From Eshraghiella sp964441705 (GTDB lineage Bacteria > Bacillota > Clostridia > Lachnospirales > Lachnospiraceae): DNA of 64,000 nucleotides. Positions 28,205 to 38,401 of the stretch are shown here, piece by piece. The notes below the pieces were generated by a model that saw nothing but the letters and a program-made list of their open reading frames with translations, was not told the origin of the DNA and did not search any database. Location: positions 1-64,000 of the forward strand of contig CAYTWF010000002.1 of assembly GCA_964441705.1 (NCBI GenBank). Reading direction: 5' to 3'. The position numbers and the translations under genes were made by a program. Every line of letters starts with the position of its first letter. Positions within the stretch are counted from its first letter, which is position 1.

Positions 28205-30640
28205 ATGAGAAAAAGCCTGATATATTTTGCAGATTACAGGGCAATGCTTAATAATAAAAACATACTGGTAGTACATGCAGGAACCAATGAAGTGTATATG
28301 GAGAATGCAAAGGTTACAGCAACGATGGATGGCAGAGAAATTCCGGTTAAATCAGTTGTGTGTGACAATAATCGTACACATTTCTGTTATCGTAGTGAAA
28401 ACCTGCTTTTTTCATGTGAATATCAGTTTATGATGGATGTTACTGATGATTTTGGCAAAATAATTCTCAAGGTTGAATTCCCTGAAAAATATGATTATAC
28501 AGCTGTATTTACAATACTTGGCAGAAGATTTAGAAAAAGTCTTAAGCTCATTAAATGCTGTGTTGATTCTGTTAAGGTCAGAAATGATGACGTGCAGATT
28601 AAGGGCTGGTGTACTGATGGCGAGCCAATTAGTATAGGTGTATTTAATGGCAGCATACAGGCGCAGGCTACTGTTAACAGGATGCTGGGGAAGGATATTG
28701 CTGAAAGCTATCAGGAGGGCGAATTGGTTGAACCGGCAGGCTTTGAGGTGCTTATCGCTAAATCAGGCATTAGAAAGGCTAAGGTTATTTTCTCCACTCC
28801 TCACAAACAGCTGGTTAAAAAAATTGACCTTACCAAAGACCAGAGCCATGAAAAATATTTTATTGGGCAGGCCTTGGAGCTGGCGTCAGATTATATTCGC
28901 AGAAGGGGATTTAAGGCTTTTATAGTGAAATGCTTTAAAAAGCTTTTCCGCATCAATTCATTTGATTATGACAGCTGGATTAAGAATCATGAGCCGGATA
29001 AAAAGGACCTTAAAAAACAGGAGGAAAAGGTGTTTGATAAGAAACCTTTATTCTCTATAATTGTTCCTGTGTACAGACCGAAGGCAAAATTTTTTACAGA
29101 AATGATTAAGTCAGTAATGGCTCAGACCTATGGTAATTGGGAGCTGTGCCTTGCAGATGGAAGCGGAGAAGGCTTTTATATGGATAAGGTGGCCAGCAAG
29201 GCTGCTAATGGTGATACAAGAGTAAAATATATCAAGCTTGATTCTAATAAGGGCATATCAGGCAACACCAATGCTGCACTTGAGGCAGCTACAGGTGATT
29301 ACATTGTTCTTGGTGATCATGATGACCTGTTCCGTCCGGATGCGTTGTATGAATGTGCATGTGTAATTAATAATTTCGATAAAGTTGACATAATATATAC
29401 TGACGAGGATAAATTTGACATGGGTCAGCGAAAAAGAATCTATCCTCATTTTAAGCCGGATTTTAATCTGGATATGCTTAGAAATAACAACTACATCTGT
29501 CATATGTTTGTATTTGCACGTCATATGTATGAGGACTGTGGTGGATTCAGAAGTGAGTTTGATGGTTCTCAGGATTATGACCTGATTCTCAGGTATACTG
29601 AGAAGGCAGAGGTAATCAAGCATATACCAAAGGTTCTGTACTCATGGAGGTGTCATGAGAATTCCACAGCCATGAATCCTGACAGTAAGGGCTATGCATT
29701 TGTGGCAGGCAAAAAAGCTGTTGAAGCTCATCTGGAGAGATGCAATATTAAGGCAGAGGTAAGCTTTGGAAAAAATCCTGGTCATTATGATATAGATTAT
29801 CCGGTTATTGGTAATCCTATGATATCTATTATTATACCTAACAAGGACCATATTGAAGATTTGGATGTATGTCTTAATTCCATATCCACACAGGATTTTA
29901 ATAATTATGAGATTCTGATTGTGGAAAATAACAGTGAGAAGCAGGAAACCTTTGATTACTATAAGAGAATTGAAGCGGATTATGCGAAAATTCATATTAT
30001 ATACTGGAAGGATAAATTCAATTATTCAGGAATAAATAATTATGGTGCAAAGCATGCCAAGGGCGATTATCTTCTGCTGCTTAATAATGACACAGAGATG
30101 ATTCGTACAGACTGTCTTAGGAAGCTGATAAGCTTTGGCACAAGACCTGAGGTGGGAATTGTTGGGGCAAGACTTTTGTACCCGGATGACACAGTTCAGC
30201 ATGCAGGTGTAGTAATTGGCATAGGCGGAGTTGCTGCTCATGCATTTACAGGAATTAAACGTGATGACAGAGGATATTTTGACAGAGCAGTGATTCCACA
30301 GGATTACTGTGCTGTGACGGCAGCCTGTTTACTTGTAAGAAAGACGGTATTTGACAAGGTCGGCGGTCTTGAGGAAAGTCTTGAGGTGGCATTTAATGAT
30401 GTTGATTTCTGTCTTAAGGTGGTGACCGAGGGCTATCTGGTAGTGTATAATCCAGCCGCAGAGCTGTATCACTACGAATCCAAGAGCCGTGGATATGAGG
30501 ACACTCCAGAGAAGGTTGAGCGTTTTGAGAACGAAGCTAATTATATGGTGACCAAGTGGAAGCGGTTCATAGATGAGGGAGACCCTTGCTATAATGTGAA
30601 CCTGACGTTGGGACAATCTGATTTTTCACCTAAGGAGTAG
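28205..30640 (+). CDS. Double-domain family 2 glycosyltransferase with N-terminal beta domain
   Basis: This 811-aa cytoplasmic enzyme has three parts. Residues 1-240 form a beta-rich region not seen in the next two enzymes. The first GT-A domain (about 275-520) has FSIIVPVYRP, DHDDLF as metal motif and YTDEDKFD. The second GT-A domain (about 535-790) has ISIIIPNKDH, LLLLNNDTEMI, the QHAGVVIGI stretch and AFNDVDFCLKV. The two domains probably add two sugars in turn, as known for bifunctional polysaccharide polymerases. It is the first of three related genes separated by only a few bases, all reading the same way. Confidence 0.85.
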   Translation: MRKSLIYFADYRAMLNNKNILVVHAGTNEVYMENAKVTATMDGREIPVKSVVCDNNRTHFCYRSENLLFSCEYQFMMDVTDDFGKIILKVEFPEKYDYTAVFTILGRRFRKSLKLIKCCVDSVKVRNDDVQIKGWCTDGEPISIGVFNGSIQAQATVNRMLGKDIAESYQEGELVEPAGFEVLIAKSGIRKAKVIFSTPHKQLVKKIDLTKDQSHEKYFIGQALELASDYIRRRGFKAFIVKCFKKLFRINSFDYDSWIKNHEPDKKDLKKQEEKVFDKKPLFSIIVPVYRPKAKFFTEMIKSVMAQTYGNWELCLADGSGEGFYMDKVASKAANGDTRVKYIKLDSNKGISGNTNAALEAATGDYIVLGDHDDLFRPDALYECACVINNFDKVDIIYTDEDKFDMGQRKRIYPHFKPDFNLDMLRNNNYICHMFVFARHMYEDCGGFRSEFDGSQDYDLILRYTEKAEVIKHIPKVLYSWRCHENSTAMNPDSKGYAFVAGKKAVEAHLERCNIKAEVSFGKNPGHYDIDYPVIGNPMISIIIPNKDHIEDLDVCLNSISTQDFNNYEILIVENNSEKQETFDYYKRIEADYAKIHIIYWKDKFNYSGINNYGAKHAKGDYLLLLNNDTEMIRTDCLRKLISFGTRPEVGIVGARLLYPDDTVQHAGVVIGIGGVAAHAFTGIKRDDRGYFDRAVIPQDYCAVTAACLLVRKTVFDKVGGLEESLEVAFNDVDFCLKVVTEGYLVVYNPAAELYHYESKSRGYEDTPEKVERFENEANYMVTKWKRFIDEGDPCYNVNLTLGQSDFSPKE

Positions 30641-30642
30641 CA

Positions 30643-32418
30643 ATGGGTAAAATTAAAAAGCTGGCTGCGCTGGTTAAGAATTATGGACCGGCTACAGCTG
30701 CAAGGCTTGCCTTTAATAAGCTTATGTACAGTCATTATTTTCAGAGCAGGAAAGCGTCAGCACTTGTGAAAAAAACATTGACTGAGGATTTGCTTGAGGG
30801 ACAGCGTGGCTACAAATTTAATAGACAGCTTAAAGTAAGCATATTGACACCTGTATATAATACAGATGCCGATATGCTCAAATGCGTTATAGACTCTGTG
30901 CTTGCCCAGACCTATTCTAATCTGGAACTGTGCATATGTGATGGCAGTGATGAGGAACATGGATATGTAGGTGAGCTGTGCAGAGAGTATGCGGCTAAGG
31001 ATGACCGGATAATTTATCAAAAGCTTAACAGTAATATGGGAATCGCTGAGAATACCAACCTGTGTGCAGGGCTTGGAACAGGGGATTACTATGGACTTCT
31101 GGACCATGATGATATTCTTCATCCTTCGGCGGTGTTTAAGGTGGTCGAGGCAGTTAATAATCATAATGCAGATTTTATCTATACAGATGAGGTGACCTTT
31201 TCAGGTGATATATCCAATATTATTTCTACCAATTTTAAGCCGGACTATTCACCGGATACGTTAAGAGCCAATAACTATATATGCCACTTCACATGCTTTT
31301 CCAGAGAGCTTTTTAACAGCTGTAGGGGCTTTAAATCTGAATATGATGGCAGTCAGGACCATGACCTTGTACTGAGACTTACTGCAAAAGCATCATGCAT
31401 ATATCATATACCTGAGCTTTTATATTTTTGGAGAGTTCACAGCGGTTCTGTATCGGAGGATATCAGTGCCAAGGAATATGCTGTTGATGCCGGAAAAAGA
31501 GCGGTAAAGGATAATCTTGAAGCATGGGGATATCATGTATGCGTCAGCTCAACTGACGTATATCCAACAATATATAAGATAGATTATGAGATAAAAAACA
31601 ATCCATTAGTATCAATAATTATACTTAACAATGAACACTACAGCGATTTGAAAAGATGCATTGAATCTATTGACAAATCAACCTACAATAACTATGAGAT
31701 TATTATTCTTGAAAATAACAGTCAAAGTGCAGATATTCTTAATTATTACAAGGAGCTGAAAAGTAATAATAGAATTAAGATAGAGTCACTTAATGAACCC
31801 TTTAATTATTCAAGATTTAATAACTACGCTGTTGCAAAAAGCCATGGGGAATATCTTCTTTTGCTTAATAATGATACAGAGGTTATAGAACCTCACTGGC
31901 TTGAGGAAATGCTTATGTTTGCCGGAAGAGGCGATGTAGGCGCAGTGGGAGCCAGACTTTTCTATGGCAATAATACATTGCAGCATGCAGGTGTTGTAAC
32001 AGGAATCGGAGAAGACAGAATAGCTGTTCACGCACAGGCAGGTCTTGGGGCAGCAGATTATGGTTATCTTGACAGAATAGGCTTTAATCAGAATGTTAAT
32101 GCAGTTACCGGAGCCTGCCTTATGACCTCGAGACATTGCTACGAAGAGGCAGGGGGCATGGATGAGAAGCTGTCAGTTGCATATAATGACGTAGATTACT
32201 GTCTTAAGCTTCGTCAAAAAGGGTATCTTAATATATATACTCCCTTTGCCACACTATATCATTATGAATCTGCATCACGTGGCTCAGACTGGGATAAGAA
32301 CAATAGGGAAAGGCTTTTAAAAGAGGTATGCTATATGAAGGAAAAGTGGGGAAATAGTCTGCAGGACCCTTACTACAACAGAAATTTCTCCCTTGACAGA
32401 GCATATATGCTGAGGTAA
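30643..32418 (+). CDS. Double-domain family 2 glycosyltransferase
   Basis: This 591-aa enzyme is a paralogue of the C-terminal 560 residues of the preceding protein. Domain 1 (about 60-300) has VSILTPVYNTD, LDHDDIL and YTDEVTFSGD. Domain 2 (about 315-570) has VSIIILNNEH, LLLLNNDTEVIE, LQHAGVVTGIG and SVAYNDVDYCLKL. Both metal motifs are intact. AAGGAG overlapping the previous stop is its ribosome site. Likely to work with its neighbours on a repeating rhamnose-containing glycan; donor sugars unknown. Confidence 0.85.
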   Translation: MGKIKKLAALVKNYGPATAARLAFNKLMYSHYFQSRKASALVKKTLTEDLLEGQRGYKFNRQLKVSILTPVYNTDADMLKCVIDSVLAQTYSNLELCICDGSDEEHGYVGELCREYAAKDDRIIYQKLNSNMGIAENTNLCAGLGTGDYYGLLDHDDILHPSAVFKVVEAVNNHNADFIYTDEVTFSGDISNIISTNFKPDYSPDTLRANNYICHFTCFSRELFNSCRGFKSEYDGSQDHDLVLRLTAKASCIYHIPELLYFWRVHSGSVSEDISAKEYAVDAGKRAVKDNLEAWGYHVCVSSTDVYPTIYKIDYEIKNNPLVSIIILNNEHYSDLKRCIESIDKSTYNNYEIIILENNSQSADILNYYKELKSNNRIKIESLNEPFNYSRFNNYAVAKSHGEYLLLLNNDTEVIEPHWLEEMLMFAGRGDVGAVGARLFYGNNTLQHAGVVTGIGEDRIAVHAQAGLGAADYGYLDRIGFNQNVNAVTGACLMTSRHCYEEAGGMDEKLSVAYNDVDYCLKLRQKGYLNIYTPFATLYHYESASRGSDWDKNNRERLLKEVCYMKEKWGNSLQDPYYNRNFSLDRAYMLR

Positions 32419-32422
32419 AAAC

Positions 32423-33820
32423 ATGAACATATTTAAGAAAACTGCATCATATATCAGAAGATATGGAGTAAAAGAGCTGTATCAGAAGGCTAACGAGAAA
32501 ATAAGGTCGAGAGAGGATTATGATACTCTAAGACTTAAGGAGCTTATTTCAGAGGATGAGCTGGAGGCACAAAGACATAGCAGCTGGAGCAGTACACCGG
32601 TTATAAGTATAGTCATGCCGGTATACAATACACCGGATAAATCCCTTATCCAGACACTTAACAGCGTTCTTGACCAGACCTACCAGGCCTGGGAGCTGTG
32701 TATTGCAGATGGTGGAGCAGATAAAAAAGAGGCTGTAATTAGTCAGGTTATGGGTAGTGACCACAGATTAAAGTATACAGCTCTTGCTGATAATCTTGGA
32801 ATTTCAGGTAACAGCAATGCAGCACTTGCTTTGGCAGAGGGAGACTATATAGCATTTCTTGACCATGATGATATACTTGAACCAGATGCTCTTTATGAGA
32901 TGGCTAAGCTGATAACCAGCTGCCAGCCGGGGCTTATATATACTGACGAGGATAAGGTTACAGAGGGACTTGACCATTATTTTGCTCCATACAGGAAACC
33001 GGATTATAATCCGGCACTTCTGTTATCCAATAACTATATATGTCACTTTACGGCTGTCAGGAAAGCCATAATTGATTGTGTTGGTGGATTCAGAGAGGAG
33101 TTTGACGGAGCCCAGGATTATGACATGATACTTCGCTGTGTTGAGAAATGTGACAGGGTTGAGCATATTTCACGAGTACTGTATCATTGGCGGGTGGGGG
33201 CTGACTCTACCTCCGACAATCCGTTTAATAAACAGTATGCCTTTGATGCGGGACGCAGGGCCATTGAAAGCTGTCTTGTCCGAAGGGGAATGGATAGAAC
33301 AATACAGGTAAAAGAATTAAGAGACCCTGGATATTTCAGGCTTACAGGAGCAGCTCCTGATAATTATCGCGTTAAAAAGGTGTATCGTGATTATTACGAG
33401 AGTGCGCAGGAGATATTCGAGACAGAGGGCAGTGATTATACGCATTATCTTTTGCTTAAACCAGGTATGTTGGTTAAGAAGCATTGTGTTAACAGAATGC
33501 TTGCAATGGCGTCAATATACAATGCTGATGTTATTGCCGCCAAAATAATCAGCGGGGGACGATACCTGTATAATGGTATTGCAAGGGCCGGAAATGGATA
33601 TACTCAGGTTCTTAAAGGAAAGCCCCATTGGTACAGAGGGAGATTTAATATTGCACTGACTGCAATGAACGTGAATTACTGTGCACCAAACGGAATACTT
33701 GTTACCAAGGATGCTCTTGAGGCTGTTATGAAGAATACAGGTAAATATATATCATGTAATAAGGGACCGTGCGCTGGTATGGTTATGGTATATTCTCCTG
33801 AAAGTGTAATAGAAATATAG
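32423..33820 (+). CDS. Family 2 glycosyltransferase with intact first and degenerate second domain
   Basis: This 465-aa protein aligns along the two preceding enzymes. Its first GT-A domain is complete (VISIVMPVYNTP, LDHDDIL, YTDEDKV, FDGAQDYDMILR). The second part, from about residue 300, has shrunk to about 160 residues. Where its paralogues carry LLLLNNDTE it has YLLLKPGMLVK, with no acidic metal motif, and no NDVDYC motif follows. I infer that one catalytic site was lost and that the remnant may be structural. It lies 4 bases after its neighbour and 8 bases before the next glycosyltransferase. Confidence 0.8.
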   Translation: MNIFKKTASYIRRYGVKELYQKANEKIRSREDYDTLRLKELISEDELEAQRHSSWSSTPVISIVMPVYNTPDKSLIQTLNSVLDQTYQAWELCIADGGADKKEAVISQVMGSDHRLKYTALADNLGISGNSNAALALAEGDYIAFLDHDDILEPDALYEMAKLITSCQPGLIYTDEDKVTEGLDHYFAPYRKPDYNPALLLSNNYICHFTAVRKAIIDCVGGFREEFDGAQDYDMILRCVEKCDRVEHISRVLYHWRVGADSTSDNPFNKQYAFDAGRRAIESCLVRRGMDRTIQVKELRDPGYFRLTGAAPDNYRVKKVYRDYYESAQEIFETEGSDYTHYLLLKPGMLVKKHCVNRMLAMASIYNADVIAAKIISGGRYLYNGIARAGNGYTQVLKGKPHWYRGRFNIALTAMNVNYCAPNGILVTKDALEAVMKNTGKYISCNKGPCAGMVMVYSPESVIEI

Positions 33821-33828
33821 AGGTGACT

Positions 33829-34803
33829 ATGAATAAAATAACAATCGTAATACCTAATTATAATGGTGAAAAATATATTCCACAATGTCTTAAGGCGTTG
33901 GACAGACAGGAAATGAAGGATTTTAAGGTTATAATTGTTGACAATGGTTCAGATGATAACAGCGTTGCCACTGCGAAGTCCTGTCCGCATTCTTTTGCAA
34001 TGGATATAATTGAGCTTAACAGTAATTATGGATTTTCAAAGGCTGTTAATCAGGGAATTATGGCATCTGAAAGTGAGTATGTAATTCTTCTTAATAATGA
34101 TACAAGTGTGGAAAGGCATTTTACACAGGAGCTTGTTGCAAGACTTGAGGGTCAGGAGGATATTTTCTCAGCTCAGGCACTGATGCTTAATTATTCTGAC
34201 AGAAGGCTTGTAGACAGTGCGGGAGACTGGTTATGTGTATTAGGCTGGGCTTTTTCAAGAGGTAAAGATAAAAAGGCCTCAGGCTATGATAGGGAGTGTG
34301 ATATTTTCTCATCCTGCGCAGGTGCTGCAATATACAGACGCAGTGTATTTGATGAGATTGGTCTGTTTGACGAAGATTTTTTTGCATATCTTGAGGATGT
34401 TGATATTGGATACAGAGCGAGACTCTATGGTTACAGAAATGTGTATGCGCCTAAGGCTAAGGTTTTACATGTGGGCAGCGGAGCCAGTGGTTCGAGACAC
34501 AATGCGTTTAAGGTAAGCCTGTCGGCAAGGAATTCTATTTTGGTTATGTATAAGAACTTCGCAGTGTGGCAGATGATAATTAATTTTCTTCCAGTTATGG
34601 CTGGCATAGCGGTGAAGACAGTATTTTTTGCAAAAAAACGTCTTGCAGGTGAGTACATAAAGGGCATTGTAAGTGCGATTTCCAAGGCAAGAGAGGTTGA
34701 ACGCGTAAAAGTACCAGAGGGTAAGGGCGGCAATTATGCTGTTATGGAAAAAGAACTGCTGGTCAATGCGTTAAGAAGAATTGGCTTTGACCCTGCCAGA
34801 TAG
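33829..34803 (+). CDS. Family 2 glycosyltransferase (rhamnosyltransferase-like)
   Basis: This 324-aa GT-A enzyme has ITIVIPNYNGEKYI at the start, VDNGSDDNS, the metal motif LLNNDTSVE and FFAYLEDVDIGYRARL. Its length and this last motif match WcaA/rhamnosyltransferase-type GT2 proteins. A hydrophobic, basic segment near residues 240-265 may hold it to the membrane. ATG 33829 is preferred over GTG 33823, which forms part of the ribosome site AGAGGTG. It is the last gene of the polysaccharide block; a 143-bp gap with its own promoter follows. Confidence 0.85.
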   Translation: MNKITIVIPNYNGEKYIPQCLKALDRQEMKDFKVIIVDNGSDDNSVATAKSCPHSFAMDIIELNSNYGFSKAVNQGIMASESEYVILLNNDTSVERHFTQELVARLEGQEDIFSAQALMLNYSDRRLVDSAGDWLCVLGWAFSRGKDKKASGYDRECDIFSSCAGAAIYRRSVFDEIGLFDEDFFAYLEDVDIGYRARLYGYRNVYAPKAKVLHVGSGASGSRHNAFKVSLSARNSILVMYKNFAVWQMIINFLPVMAGIAVKTVFFAKKRLAGEYIKGIVSAISKAREVERVKVPEGKGGNYAVMEKELLVNALRRIGFDPAR

Positions 34804-34862
34804 GAATATGTTGTTTTTGCAGTATATGGCTTAATATTGCGGTGTAATGAGAGAAAAAGCTA

Positions 34863-34891
34863 ATGACTTTTTATTTTGAGTGTGATAAAAT
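34863..34891 (+). promoter_or_regulatory. Candidate sigma-A promoter for the phospho-sugar mutase
   Basis: ATGACT (34863-34868) and TAAAAT (34886-34891) are separated by 17 bp and lie 56 bp before the start at 34947. The -10 is good; the -35 matches TTGACA at four positions. Confidence 0.45.
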
Positions 34892-34946
34892 GTTAACAAA
34901 GCTGATTTACAGATTTTAATAATTTTCTACAGGAAGGAATGAGAAT

Positions 34947-36668
34947 ATGTCATATCAGGAAGTATACAAACAGTGGTGCCTGGACCCGTATTTTTCAGAG
35001 GATACAAGGGCAGAGCTTAAGTCAATTGAAGGTAATGAGAAAGAAATCGAGGATAGATTCTACAGGAGTCTTGAGTTCGGTACCGGTGGTCTTCGAGGAG
35101 TAATCGGTAACGGTACTAACAGAATGAATGTATATACAGTAAGAAAGGCAACACAGGGACTTGCCAACTTTATAGTTAAGGAAGGCGGAGAAAGCAAGGG
35201 TGTTGCAATTGCATATGATTCAAGACATATGTCTCCTGAATTTGCAGATGAGGCTGCTCTTTGTCTTAATGCCAATGGAATTAAGGCGTATGTGTTCCCA
35301 TCACTTCGTCCAACTCCTGAATTATCTTTTGCAGTAAGACATCTTGGCTGTATTGCAGGTATTGTTGTTACAGCAAGCCATAATCCACCAGAATATAATG
35401 GATATAAAGTTTACTGGGAGGATGGTGCACAGATTACAGCTCCTAAGGATGCCCTTATTATTGCTGAGGTTAATGCTATTACAGATTATAATACAGTTAA
35501 GACTATGGATAAGGATGAAGCAGTTAAGGCTGGTCTGTATAATGTAATTGGTTCTGACCTTGATGATGATTATATTGCAGAGCTTAAGAAACAGATAATT
35601 AATCCTGACGTAATTAAGGAGATGGGTGACAAGCTTGTTGCTGTATACACACCTCTTCACGGAACAGGTAATATACCTGCAAGACGTGTACTTAAGGAGG
35701 CTGGATTTAATAATATTAATGTTGTTCCACAGCAGGAGCTGCCGGATGGTGATTTCCCAACAGTAGGATATCCTAACCCGGAGGACCCTAAGGCATTTGA
35801 GCTTGCACTTGCACTTGCAAAGGAGAAGAATGCAGATGTTGTTCTTGCTACTGACCCGGATGCAGACAGACTTGGTGTATATGCTAAGGATTCCAAGACT
35901 GGTGAGTATATGTCATTTACCGGTAATATGTCAGGAATGCTTATTGCTGAATATATTCTTTCACAGAAGAAGGAAAAGGGACTAATTCCTGATAATGGAG
36001 CACTTGTTAAGACTATTGTATCAACTAATCTTGCAGATGTTGTTGCCAGTGAGTATAACCTTAAGCTTATTGAGGTATTAACAGGCTTTAAGTATATTGG
36101 AGAGCAGATTAAGTGGTTTGAAGAGAATCATTCATATGAGTATATGTTTGGATTTGAAGAGAGCTATGGATGCCTTGTAGGTACCCATGCAAGAGATAAG
36201 GACGCAATTGTTGCTGTTCTTATGTTATGTGAAGCTGCTGCTTATTATAAGAAGCAGGGATTGACTCTTTGGGATCAGATGCTTAATATTTATGAGAAAT
36301 ATGGCTATTTTAAAGAGACTCTTGTATCAATTACCAAGAAGGGTGTGTCTGGAATTGCAGAGATTCAGGCAATGCTTGACAATCTTAGAGCTAATCCTCC
36401 AAAAGAAATTGGTGGTTACAAGGTTCTTGCAGTAAGAGATTATGATAAGAATGTAATTAAGTATGCAGATGGTAAGGAGACTGAAACCGGTCTTCCACAG
36501 TCCAACGTATTATATTATGACCTTGAGGATAACGCATGGTGCTGCGCAAGACCTTCTGGAACAGAGCCAAAGGTTAAGTTCTATATGGGTGTTAAGGGCA
36601 CAAGCTTTGAGGATGCCCAGAAGAAGCTGGATGGACTTAAGGATGGCATGATGTCAATAGTAGAGTAG
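34947..36668 (+). CDS. Phospho-sugar mutase (phosphoglucomutase/phosphomannomutase)
   Basis: This 573-aa alpha-D-phosphohexomutase interconverts hexose-6-phosphate and hexose-1-phosphate. The active phosphoserine is Ser144 in TASHNPPEYNG, the magnesium loop is TDPDADRLG, the sugar-binding loop is GFEESYGC and the phosphate-binding loop is RPSGTEPKVKFY. The length and the FGTGGLRG sequence near residue 45 place it with the long PgcA-type enzymes of Firmicutes. Glucose-1-phosphate from this enzyme would feed rfbA, matching its place beside the polysaccharide locus. It has its own promoter and a strong terminator. Confidence 0.92.
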   Translation: MSYQEVYKQWCLDPYFSEDTRAELKSIEGNEKEIEDRFYRSLEFGTGGLRGVIGNGTNRMNVYTVRKATQGLANFIVKEGGESKGVAIAYDSRHMSPEFADEAALCLNANGIKAYVFPSLRPTPELSFAVRHLGCIAGIVVTASHNPPEYNGYKVYWEDGAQITAPKDALIIAEVNAITDYNTVKTMDKDEAVKAGLYNVIGSDLDDDYIAELKKQIINPDVIKEMGDKLVAVYTPLHGTGNIPARRVLKEAGFNNINVVPQQELPDGDFPTVGYPNPEDPKAFELALALAKEKNADVVLATDPDADRLGVYAKDSKTGEYMSFTGNMSGMLIAEYILSQKKEKGLIPDNGALVKTIVSTNLADVVASEYNLKLIEVLTGFKYIGEQIKWFEENHSYEYMFGFEESYGCLVGTHARDKDAIVAVLMLCEAAAYYKKQGLTLWDQMLNIYEKYGYFKETLVSITKKGVSGIAEIQAMLDNLRANPPKEIGGYKVLAVRDYDKNVIKYADGKETETGLPQSNVLYYDLEDNAWCCARPSGTEPKVKFYMGVKGTSFEDAQKKLDGLKDGMMSIVE

Positions 36669-36681
36669 CAATGTATAATTG

Positions 36682-36717
36682 GACCTGCTTTGTTGGATTT
36701 ACAAAGCAGGTCATTTT
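36682..36717 (+). terminator. Strong intrinsic terminator after the phospho-sugar mutase
   Basis: GACCTGCTTTGT (36682-36693) pairs perfectly with ACAAAGCAGGTC (36701-36712) across a 7-base loop, followed by ATTTTT. Confidence 0.92.
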
Positions 36718-36915
36718 TGTGCAATAAGCCAGCATGCAGACCTGTAAGGCCCCCTACCGGGGTCGGCGGCGGTAAGTGTATTTTGAAATAACAATTTTAT
36801 CACGAGTTTTTCATAACTTTTTCTAAATAGCTACACAGAAAGTACACAAATTCCCACTATACTGACAACATAGATAAGTAATCAACTAACAAATTTTAGC
36901 GAAGGAGTTGTTAAT

Positions 36916-38328
36916 ATGTATAACGAGGAAGATTATAACAATATGAATTATCAGTCAGAGCAGGCCACACCACAGCCAGAAGAGTCACAGACCTACGCTC
37001 AGACAGAGACAGCACAGACTTATACACAGTCTGTTGACAGGAAGGCCATGAAGGCTGCTAAGAAGGCAGCAAGAATTCAGGCCAGAACGAATGCAATGCT
37101 TGCCAATGGTGGTAAGAAACCACATGGCAAATTCTTTAAGGCAGTAGCTGCTGTTGTATGCGCAGTGCTTCTTGGAGGAATTGCAGGAGGTGCCTGCTAT
37201 GGAGTAAGCTATGCAGGCTATACAATATTTCCAATAGAGAGTAAGACTGCCGGCAATACTACTGATACAACGCCTGCAACTCAGGTTAATAATACAACTG
37301 TCAATAATTCAGCTAACAATAACATATCTGCAACAGTTATGGATGTGTCAGATATTGTATCATCTGTAATATCGTCAGTAGTTGCCATTAACGGCAAGTA
37401 TACCCAGTCTGTAGATTACGGTTTCTTTGGCAGCCAGTCACAGCAGTATACAGTAAGTGGTTCTGGTATTATTATTGGAACCAATGATGATGAGCTTCTT
37501 ATTGTTACTAATGCTCATGTAATTGATGGTGTAGAGGATATTTCAGTTACATTTTATGATGGTTCAGAGGTAAGCGCATCAGTTAAAGGAAGTAAATCAG
37601 CTAAGGACCTTGCAGTTCTTGCAGTTAAGCTTTCAGATATTCCATCAGATGCAGTATATACAATTGCTACATTAGGTGATTCAAGTGATATTAAGGTTGG
37701 TGAAGCAGCGATTGCTGTTGGTAACTCACTTGGCTATGGAATCTCTGTTACAACAGGCTGCATTAGTGCTACAGGCAAGACTGTAACAGTTGATGATACA
37801 GAGTACACAGACCTTATTCAGACAGACGCAGCAATTAATCCAGGTAACAGTGGTGGAGCATTATTCAATGCAGCCGGTGAGGTAATCGGAATTAATTCTG
37901 TTAAGATGACTAATACACAGGTTGAAGGTATGGGTTATGCAATCTCCATATCATCTGTAAAGGATATTATTGATGAGCTTTCACTTGAGGATACTAAGAA
38001 TAAGCTTTCAGATGATGAAAGAGGCTATCTTGGAATTACAGGAGTAAGTATTACTGATACAATTGCCCAGACCTATGGTTATCCTGTTGGAATACTTATA
38101 AGGTCAATAACAGACGGTGCAGCAGCAGACAATGCAGGACTTGTTAAGAACGATATTCTTACAAGCTTTGATGGTGAGACTGTTACAACAATCGATGAGC
38201 TGGTAAGCATGATGTCATACTATGCAGTAGGCGATAAGGTTGAAATAACCTATTATCATATGAACAGCAAGGGAGAGTATGAGAAACAGACAACAACTGT
38301 AACTCTTACTGAGAAGCCTGCCGAATAA
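36916..38328 (+). CDS. htrA: HtrA-like serine protease with PDZ domain
   Basis: HtrA/DegP proteases degrade misfolded proteins at the outer face of the membrane. This 470-aa protein has a Gln/Thr-rich acidic N-terminus, a basic stretch, one membrane helix (about residues 75-100), an Asn/Thr-rich linker, a trypsin-like domain and a C-terminal PDZ domain (about 375-465). The catalytic triad is His201 (TNAHVIDG), Asp231 (KDLAVLAV) and Ser312 (NPGNSGGALFN). GAAGGAG precedes ATG 36916. A 247-bp upstream gap holds a terminator and a GC-rich patch; I see no convincing CssR-type operator or standard promoter, only an isolated TATACT at 36858. Confidence 0.93.
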   Translation: MYNEEDYNNMNYQSEQATPQPEESQTYAQTETAQTYTQSVDRKAMKAAKKAARIQARTNAMLANGGKKPHGKFFKAVAAVVCAVLLGGIAGGACYGVSYAGYTIFPIESKTAGNTTDTTPATQVNNTTVNNSANNNISATVMDVSDIVSSVISSVVAINGKYTQSVDYGFFGSQSQQYTVSGSGIIIGTNDDELLIVTNAHVIDGVEDISVTFYDGSEVSASVKGSKSAKDLAVLAVKLSDIPSDAVYTIATLGDSSDIKVGEAAIAVGNSLGYGISVTTGCISATGKTVTVDDTEYTDLIQTDAAINPGNSGGALFNAAGEVIGINSVKMTNTQVEGMGYAISISSVKDIIDELSLEDTKNKLSDDERGYLGITGVSITDTIAQTYGYPVGILIRSITDGAAADNAGLVKNDILTSFDGETVTTIDELVSMMSYYAVGDKVEITYYHMNSKGEYEKQTTTVTLTEKPAE

Positions 38329-38354
38329 ACAATAATTAATTATAGTAATTTATG

Positions 38355-38400
38355 AGCCGCATGATGGATGTTCTATTCAATATCTGTCATGCGGTTCTTT
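38355..38400 (+). terminator. Terminator after htrA
   Basis: AGCCGCATGA (38355-38364) pairs with TCATGCGGTT (38387-38396), 10 bp with one G-T pair. It is followed by CTTTGTT, a short T-rich tail. Confidence 0.7.
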
Positions 38401-38401
38401 G

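Noticed and set aside
36858..36863. TATACT as the htrA promoter
   Set aside because: No acceptable -35 is found 16-18 bp upstream, so I only mention it.
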